Assembly: GCF_000317675.1 (NCBI RefSeq)
Contig: NC_019776.1
Coordinates: 1,550,001 to 1,614,000, forward strand
Reading direction: 5' to 3'
Length of the DNA: 64,000 bases
From: Cyanobacterium aponinum PCC 10605
Lineage (GTDB): Bacteria; Cyanobacteriota; Cyanobacteriia; Cyanobacteriales; Cyanobacteriaceae
Below the pieces are notes generated by a model. The model was not told the origin of the DNA, did not search any database, and was given only the letters and a program-made list of their open reading frames with translations. This document shows positions 58,999 through 64,000 of this stretch, piece after piece. Numbering within the stretch: the first letter of the stretch is position 1; the number at the start of each line of letters is the position of its first letter. A program made the position numbers and the translations under genes.

Positions 58999-59238
58999 AT
59001 GAGTAAAGCAGATAGAATTTTAGCAAAAATGAAACTCAATCCTCACGATTGGCGGATTGAAAATGTGAAAACTGTAGCACAAACTTATGGTATAGAATGG
59101 AGACAAAAAAGCACTTTTCATGTGGTTTTTATTAGAAGTGATGGAAAAACATTATCAATACCTGCACATCGTCCAATTAAGCCAATTTATATAAAAAAGT
59201 TCAATATAAAAAAGTTCATCAATTTTGTAGAGAATTAG
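58999..59238 (+). CDS. hicA: HicA-like toxin
   Basis: A 79-residue mRNA interferase-type protein. WRIENVKTVAQTYGIEWRQKSTFHVVFIRSDG, then LSIPAHRPIKPIYIKKF, follows the HicA pattern, with the catalytic His in STFHVVF. It is somewhat divergent at the N terminus. The broken HicB-like frame follows 4 bp downstream. Confidence 0.82.
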   Translation: MSKADRILAKMKLNPHDWRIENVKTVAQTYGIEWRQKSTFHVVFIRSDGKTLSIPAHRPIKPIYIKKFNIKKFINFVEN

Positions 59239-59242
59239 AGTT

Positions 59243-59631
59243 ATGAATAATTTGAAATACGGTTTGGATGCTTTACAAGAAACAATTAATACTTTAAAAA
59301 GTACTGGTTTTCCTATTCCTAAACCTTTTAGTGGTAGAAAAAATAATGATAATTTTTTTCAAAAAATACCTGAAAATTTATACCAACGTTTAGAAACATT
59401 GGCACAGAAAGAGAAGATAAGTATAAATAGTTTATCTAAGTAGATCCAATAAAAGAAAAGAAAGTTCGTAGTTACCCCTTTAGGGGTTTCAAACGTTCTT
59501 GAAACAACCGAGGGCTTCAGCCCTTACTACTAGCTGAACCTATTTTACGTTTAATTAAGTGGGGCTACTTAATTAATTCATTGTTAGAAGAAAGTTTGAC
59601 TAAAAAGGAAACTAAGATTGCTTCTTAATTT
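59243..59631 (+). pseudogene. Broken HicB-like antitoxin gene with repeat insertion
   Basis: The frame 59243-59443 encodes 66 residues matching the C-terminal half of HicB (LKSTGFPIPKPF; IPENLYQRLETLAQKEKISINSL) and stops early. About 110 bp later the missing end, LINSLLEESLTKKETKIAS, reappears at about 59565-59627 before a TAA. Between them lie three hairpins (59474-59523). The normal N-terminal half is also absent. A repeat insertion cutting the C terminus is the simplest reading. Confidence 0.65.
59466..59534. repeat. Triple-hairpin insertion inside the HicB-like gene
   Basis: Three palindromes in a row: ACCCCTTTAGGGGT (59474-59487), GTTTCAA/TTGAAAC (59486-59505) and GGGCTTCAGCCC (59512-59523). 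The block is bracketed by GTAGTTA and TTACTAC, near inverted ends. The last palindrome is of the type seen at 44055 and, degraded, at 4220 and 4314. Confidence 0.7.
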
Positions 59632-59634
59632 TGT

Positions 59635-59798
59635 GAATAGTTAACTTCATAATTCATGTCCCAATGTCATTGTCTCGGTAAAATGAGGCATAAATTTTTT
59701 GAACTTACTTAAGCCATTTAACTATTCTTAAAACGATAGTGACTAACTTATAAAAGCTAATTGCAAATTTCTAATTAATAATTCCTCATTAAAGATAT
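59635..59798. other. Upstream region of the FHA-PBP gene
   Basis: 164 bp after the HicB remnant without gene or recognised repeat; it should hold the PBP promoter. Confidence 0.4.
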
Positions 59799-62027
59799 AT
59801 GGGTAACAAATCAAATAGCAATTCTTTTTCTCAAGCATTTACGGGGATTTGGCAAACAATTCAGGCACAAGTACATTTTCCCGTGCTTAAGGCAAATGCA
59901 AAAGTACCCTCTATTTATGTTAAAAATGGTCAAGAAAAAAGACCTCAAGTATATCCTTTATTAGGAGATCGCTATATCATAGGACGTAGTAGTAAAAATT
60001 GTGATATTGTCATCCGCAGTCCGATTATTAGTCAAACTCACTGCGTGATTGAAAGAGATGAAAATAATCCTCTACAGTTTATTATTAAGGACTTAAATTC
60101 TACTAACGGGGTATATTGTGGTGGCAAGCGTTATCAATCCCTTAATCTTTTCCATAATGATCTTATCACTTTAGGACCTCCAGAATTAGCAGAAGCGATC
60201 GAAATTCGTTACGATAAATCCCCTGCTAACTGGGTGTTATTTGCTCGTTATGGTTTACTTAGCACCAGTGTGGGCTTATTGTTAATATTGGGTTTTATGG
60301 TTTTACAGTGGAGCCAATACCAAGTTCATCCTATTCCTGATCATACAGGAGGTTCAACGGTAGTTTATGCAGAAGATGGTAAAACTTTACTTTCCCCCCG
60401 TATCGAATCCCCCCATCGAGAATTAGAAAGCCTCAAAGAATTTTCTCCTTACTTACCCCAAGCCTTACTTGCTTCTGAAGATAGTCGTTATTATTGGCAT
60501 TTTGGAGTTGATCCTCTTGGTATTATTCGAGCAGTATTGGTAAATCAAGAAGGGGGAAGACAAGGTGCAAGTACTATTACTCAACAATTAGCCCGAAGTT
60601 TATATCCAGCAGTGGGTAGGGAAAATAATTTGGCAAGAAAATGGCGAGAAATGGTTGTAGCCACCAAATTAGAAGCGATTTACAGCAAAGACACTATTCT
60701 CAAAACCTATATGAATCGGGTGTATTTGGGTATCAATTTATATGGCTTTGAAGATGCGGCACAATTTTATTTTGATAAGTCAGCAAGAGAATTAGACATC
60801 AATGAGTCAGCTACTCTAGTGGCAATTTTACCCGCTCCTAATGCCTATAATCCCGTGCAAGACTACGATACTGCCGTTAATTTACGCAATCGTGTCATTG
60901 CCAGAATGGAGAATTTGGGTATGATCAGTAATGAAGAAGCATCCCAAGCAAGGCGATCGCGCATTGAAATTAGTCCTAAAGCTAGACAGACTTTATCTCA
61001 AGTAATTGCCCCTTATTATTATAGTTACGTTTTCCAAGAAATGAGAGAATTATTAGGGGATGACCTCACCCAAGAGGGTGATTTTATCATTGAAACCAGT
61101 TTAAATCCCAAAATTCAAACTATTGCCGAAGAAAGCCTCAAAAATCATATTGATAGCAACGGTAAATCCCATAATTTTTCCCAAGGTGCGATCGCATCTT
61201 TAAATAGTAAAAATGGAGAAATAATTGCCTTAGTGGGGGGAAAAGACTTCAACGAAAGCCAGTTTAATCGAGCAACAATGGCCCAAAGACAACCGGGGTC
61301 AACTTTTAAGGTATTTGCTTATTCAGCCGCCCTAGAGAGCGGTATAAGTGCCTCTAAAACCTATTCTTGCGCGCCATTGCTATGGCAAGGATTTCAATAT
61401 AAAGCCTGTGAAAGAACAGGGGGAGCGACAAACATGACTCAAGCCCTAGCTCAATCAGAAAATTCTGTAGCTTTGAGAGTAGCGAAAGATGTGGGTTTAT
61501 CTTCAGTGGTGAATATGGCAAAAAAGTTAGGGGTTGAATCTCCCTTAAATCCAGTGCCGGGGCTAATATTAGGACAGAGTGAAGTTAACCTTTTAGAAAT
61601 TACGGGGGCTTATACCGCTTTTGCTAATCAGGGAATTTGGTCAAAACCCCATGCTATTAAAGTAATTCGGGATGGTAGAGATTGTGAAGATTTTGATAAT
61701 CATACTACCTGTAGAGAAGTCTATCGTTTCAATGAAACTGGAGATGAGCAAAAACAGGCGATTAAAAAAACTACCGCCGAAACCATGAATAGAATGTTAC
61801 AACAGGTCACAGTTTCAGGCACAGGTAGAACTGCTTATTTAGGCAAACAGGAGGCAGGGAAAACTGGTACAACGAATAAAGGGGTTGATTTGTGGTTTAT
61901 TGGTTATGTGCCAAAAAATAATATTTTGACGGGAGTTTGGCTAGGTAATGATGATAATTCTCCTACCAACAGTAGTAGCTCTCAGGCGGCTTTATTATGG
62001 GGAAATTATATGAAAAAAATCCTATAA
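59799..62027 (+). CDS. Class A penicillin-binding protein with N-terminal FHA domain
   Basis: A 742-residue peptidoglycan synthase. An FHA domain comes first at about 45-135 (YIIGRSSKNCDIVIRSPIISQTHCVIE; LNSTNGVYCGG), then one membrane helix (about 148-170). The GT51 transglycosylase follows (EDSRYYWHFGVDPLGIIRA; GASTITQQLARSLY), then the transpeptidase with STFK, SENS and KTGTTNKG. All catalytic motifs are intact. The cytoplasmic FHA should bind a phosphothreonine partner, so Ser/Thr kinase control of wall growth is likely; several cyanobacterial PBPs share this layout. Confidence 0.93.
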   Translation: MGNKSNSNSFSQAFTGIWQTIQAQVHFPVLKANAKVPSIYVKNGQEKRPQVYPLLGDRYIIGRSSKNCDIVIRSPIISQTHCVIERDENNPLQFIIKDLNSTNGVYCGGKRYQSLNLFHNDLITLGPPELAEAIEIRYDKSPANWVLFARYGLLSTSVGLLLILGFMVLQWSQYQVHPIPDHTGGSTVVYAEDGKTLLSPRIESPHRELESLKEFSPYLPQALLASEDSRYYWHFGVDPLGIIRAVLVNQEGGRQGASTITQQLARSLYPAVGRENNLARKWREMVVATKLEAIYSKDTILKTYMNRVYLGINLYGFEDAAQFYFDKSARELDINESATLVAILPAPNAYNPVQDYDTAVNLRNRVIARMENLGMISNEEASQARRSRIEISPKARQTLSQVIAPYYYSYVFQEMRELLGDDLTQEGDFIIETSLNPKIQTIAEESLKNHIDSNGKSHNFSQGAIASLNSKNGEIIALVGGKDFNESQFNRATMAQRQPGSTFKVFAYSAALESGISASKTYSCAPLLWQGFQYKACERTGGATNMTQALAQSENSVALRVAKDVGLSSVVNMAKKLGVESPLNPVPGLILGQSEVNLLEITGAYTAFANQGIWSKPHAIKVIRDGRDCEDFDNHTTCREVYRFNETGDEQKQAIKKTTAETMNRMLQQVTVSGTGRTAYLGKQEAGKTGTTNKGVDLWFIGYVPKNNILTGVWLGNDDNSPTNSSSSQAALLWGNYMKKIL

Positions 62028-62034
62028 ATCACCT

Positions 62035-62255
62035 GATTTCAATATAAAAATTGTCGGTGAAAGTCGGCAAGAGGCAAAGTTAAAAGGGCAAACACCCCCT
62101 TATCCCCCCTCAAGAGGGGGGATAAAGGGTGAATAGTTGATAATTAAAAACTCCTAACTCCTGTACGGGCGAATGGCCATTCGCCCCTAACTAACTCGTT
62201 TTCCCTGACACCTACCCTTATCCGATATTCTTAAACTGAACTGAGGTTATTTTAA
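62035..62255. repeat. Composite repeat filling the gap up to the EI24 gene stop
   Basis: In order: TTCAATATAAAAATTGTCGG, GCAAGAGGCAAAG heptamers, a C6-like/G6 unit (62104-62121), palindrome copy 6 and the end word GAACTGAGGTTATTTTA (62239-62255). The end word overlaps the stop codon of the minus-strand gene. It parallels 15556-15720 and the end of 22112-22318. Confidence 0.78.
62167..62186. repeat. 20-bp palindrome family, copy 6
   Basis: GGGCGAATGGCCATTCGCCC, perfect, with TGTAC before and CTAAC after, as copy 1. Confidence 0.9.
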
Positions 62256-63055
62256 CGTGGTGTATTATGATCGCAAATTAATAAAGTACCTGCTGAAACA
62301 CAAATAGGGATAGCAATTAAGTTAACGAAAGGAATACTTATTAAAGCTAAACAAATCAAACCAAAACCAGTAGTAAGAGGAAAACCTCCCCAAACAAATT
62401 TCAGTTTTTCTCGAAAAGATAGTCTTTTTCTTTCTAGGGTAGCATCAAAAAAATCTAAACAAATAATCGTTATGGTGATAGATAATCCGCCGATTAATGA
62501 GATTAAATTACCAAAAGCTGGAATAAAATTTAGTAAAAATAAAGGAATACTAAAAACGATAATGAATAATAGTTTTTTTAATTCAAATAAAATAGCCCTA
62601 AAAATTTCTCTAACAATATTAATTTCAATCAAATCTAAATTACCTTTTTTCAAAATTTCTATCTTTTCCGACAACTTTCCATAAAAATGAGAACCCAAAA
62701 TACCCCCAAATTGTAAGATAACAAAACCAACTAAAATCAATAAAATTATGATAATTATTCCTTTTAAAAAAGATGCGATCGCACTTATTATATAGGTAAG
62801 AAACTCTAGCCATTGAGGGAGACTATCAATTAATTGATCAACTCTGAGAATAAGATTATTAGTAAAATTATCATAAAAATTTAAACTAGGATTGAGTAAT
62901 AAAATATAAGAAATAATCCCGACTAAAATATTGATCAAAATAGGAATAATTAAATATTGCCATAAAGTTTTATTTTGCCAAATAATTTTAAGAGCTAAAA
63001 AAGGATAAAAAACTCCTGAAAAAAAGCCAAATCCTGTTACTATTGATCTACTCAT
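62252..63055 (-). CDS. EI24/CysZ-like membrane protein
   Basis: A 267-residue protein with about five membrane helices. GFGFFSGVFYPFLALKIIWQNKTLWQYLIIPILINI near the start, then FFDATLERKRLSFREKLKFVWGGFPLTTGFGL and IPFVNLIAIPICVSAGTLL at the end follow the EI24 domain pattern. CysZ in enterobacteria helps sulfate entry; cyanobacterial members have no proven role. The stop codon is supplied by the adjoining repeat end. Confidence 0.82.
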   Translation of the reverse strand: MSRSIVTGFGFFSGVFYPFLALKIIWQNKTLWQYLIIPILINILVGIISYILLLNPSLNFYDNFTNNLILRVDQLIDSLPQWLEFLTYIISAIASFLKGIIIIILLILVGFVILQFGGILGSHFYGKLSEKIEILKKGNLDLIEINIVREIFRAILFELKKLLFIIVFSIPLFLLNFIPAFGNLISLIGGLSITITIICLDFFDATLERKRLSFREKLKFVWGGFPLTTGFGLICLALISIPFVNLIAIPICVSAGTLLICDHNTPR

Positions 63056-63087
63056 AATTTTAATTAATATAGTCTTTGTTTATAATG

Positions 63088-63273
63088 GTTCTTCAGAGTG
63101 TGGTTATGATAAATTAATAAAAAATAACTTCCATAACCTTTATTGAATAGTGTTTATAGTTAAATAAAAACTAAAAGTTTATAAATTATTATTTAATAAT
63201 CTCCTATTGCCTATTGCCTATTGCCTATTGCCTACTCTAACTAATAATTTACACGACGAGAAGTGATAGAACC
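63088..63273. mobile_element. MITE-like element A, copy 3 (186 bp)
   Basis: It starts GGTTCTTCAGAGTGTGG and ends AGTGATAGAACC, with 6-bp perfect inverted ends. The interior contains four ATTGCCT heptamers. Length equals that of the inverted copy at 19701-19886. No ORF. Confidence 0.78.
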
Positions 63274-63314
63274 TTTCTAATTGCTAATTACTAACTGCTA
63301 ATTTCTAATTTTTA

Positions 63315-64000
63315 ATGATGCTTTTTAAAAATGATATAAAAATCTATTCTCAATTAGAACAGGGAAAGAGATGGTTAAACAAATATATTAATTGTCTTCC
63401 TCTTTTCACTTGCACATTAGGGTTTACAAATACAGCTTTAATCGAAGGCATTTCCACCGCAGGGGCAACCGTTGACTCTCGCCGCTATACTGCTTTAGCT
63501 GATGCAGAATTTTTGGTAAAAGGTGTTCAAACAAAATCAATTTTTCCCTTACCCCCCCTAGATGTAGGAATCTCCCCCACTTTCATCAGTCGTGCGGTGG
63601 TAGAAAAATTTAATCTACCTGTAATTATATTCAATGCAGGGTTACTGCAATCTCCTTCCGTTGCCAATATTGACTTAGGAGGAAAAAGTGCTAATTGTGT
63701 TTCCACGGGAAAAGCCTTACCCCTAGATACTGTCAAACATCTCTATCAAGAAGGATTAAAATGGGGAAAAATCCTTGCCCAACAAGCAGAAGATAGCTAT
63801 TTAATTCTGAGTGAGTGCGTAGTAGGAGGTACAACAACAGCTTTGGCGGTGTTAACTGCTTTAGGTATCGAAGCTCAAGATAAAGTTAATAGTAGCCATC
63901 CTGTATGTAATCATCAACAAAAATGGGAGATTGTCAGCCGAGGGTTAAAAAATAGTAACTATAATTTTAATGATCCCTTAGAAATTATCGCCGCAGTGGG
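63315..64000 (+). CDS. CobT-like nicotinate-nucleotide phosphoribosyltransferase family protein (partial)
   Basis: The frame is open from ATG 63315 (or 63318) to the window end, 228 codons. LPLFTCTLGFTNTALIEGISTAGATVDSRRYTALADAEFL is near the start; LILSECVVGGTTTALAVLTALG and SSHPVCNHQQKWEIVSRGL follow. This fits the cyanobacterial/archaeal CobT branch (TIGR00303-type), which activates the lower base of cobamides. The C-terminal third is outside the window. Confidence 0.85.
   Translation, partial: MMLFKNDIKIYSQLEQGKRWLNKYINCLPLFTCTLGFTNTALIEGISTAGATVDSRRYTALADAEFLVKGVQTKSIFPLPPLDVGISPTFISRAVVEKFNLPVIIFNAGLLQSPSVANIDLGGKSANCVSTGKALPLDTVKHLYQEGLKWGKILAQQAEDSYLILSECVVGGTTTALAVLTALGIEAQDKVNSSHPVCNHQQKWEIVSRGLKNSNYNFNDPLEIIAAV

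Overview
The window is chromosomal DNA of a low-GC, probably unicellular cyanobacterium. Evidence is the phycobilisome core gene apcF, three NDH-1 subunit genes (ndhF1 and a CO2-uptake type ndhF/ndhD pair), a groEL2-type chaperonin with a CIRCE element, sufR, FHA-fused class A PBP, cobalamin genes, and very frequent HIP1 octamers (GCGATCGC). The style resembles the Cyanobacterium/Geminocystis group, but the species cannot be fixed from sequence alone.

Layout. 1-8767: a hydroxamate-citrate siderophore operon of the rhizobactin/schizokinen type (end of a probable diaminobutyrate aminotransferase, decarboxylase, NIS synthetase, acetyltransferase, N-monooxygenase, MFS exporter, second NIS synthetase). 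8768-9185: a structured RNA-like element that recurs at 37.1 kb. 9186-15472, minus strand: sufR, tsaB, a TPR/coiled-coil protein, ftsW, a small secreted protein and ndhF1. 15844-20857: an RHH/coiled-coil protein, trpD, a cysteine desulfurase and an asparaginase. 21315-29040: apcF, a C-terminal processing protease, an anti-sigma-like kinase/STAS pair, a PAP2-like protein with crtE, a DUF3887 protein and enolase. 29360-34612: a membrane permease, a TetR regulator, a glycosyltransferase-like protein and an FAD oxidase. 34734-37086: a complete group II intron, followed by the second structured-RNA copy. 37422-41800: DUF1810, a Mo-nitrogenase C-terminal-domain protein, a metal P-type ATPase and folC. 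42118-47830: ndhF/ndhD of the CO2-uptake type and groEL. 48002-52483: a BrnT-like toxin pair and a 1221-residue protein joining a RelE-like domain, a UvrD-type helicase and a long Trp-rich repeat array. 52607-64000: MscS-cNMP channel, a repeat protein, menB, pyrD, cobD/cbiB, a broken HicAB pair, FHA-PBP, an EI24/CysZ-like protein and the start of a CobT-like gene.

Intergenic DNA is rich in repeats: heptanucleotide tandem runs, a 20-bp perfect palindrome seen six times, a MITE-like family of about 186 bp, a second MITE-like family of about 174 bp, and composite repeats that sit at gene 3' ends.

The two strongest candidates for something undescribed are the RelE-like/UvrD/Trp-repeat fusion at 48818-52483, next to toxin-antitoxin genes, and the paired structured RNA elements at about 8866-9080 and 37134-37338. 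In the RNA pair the first and last stems differ completely in sequence but keep base pairing. All assignments come from reading the sequence; no database search was run.
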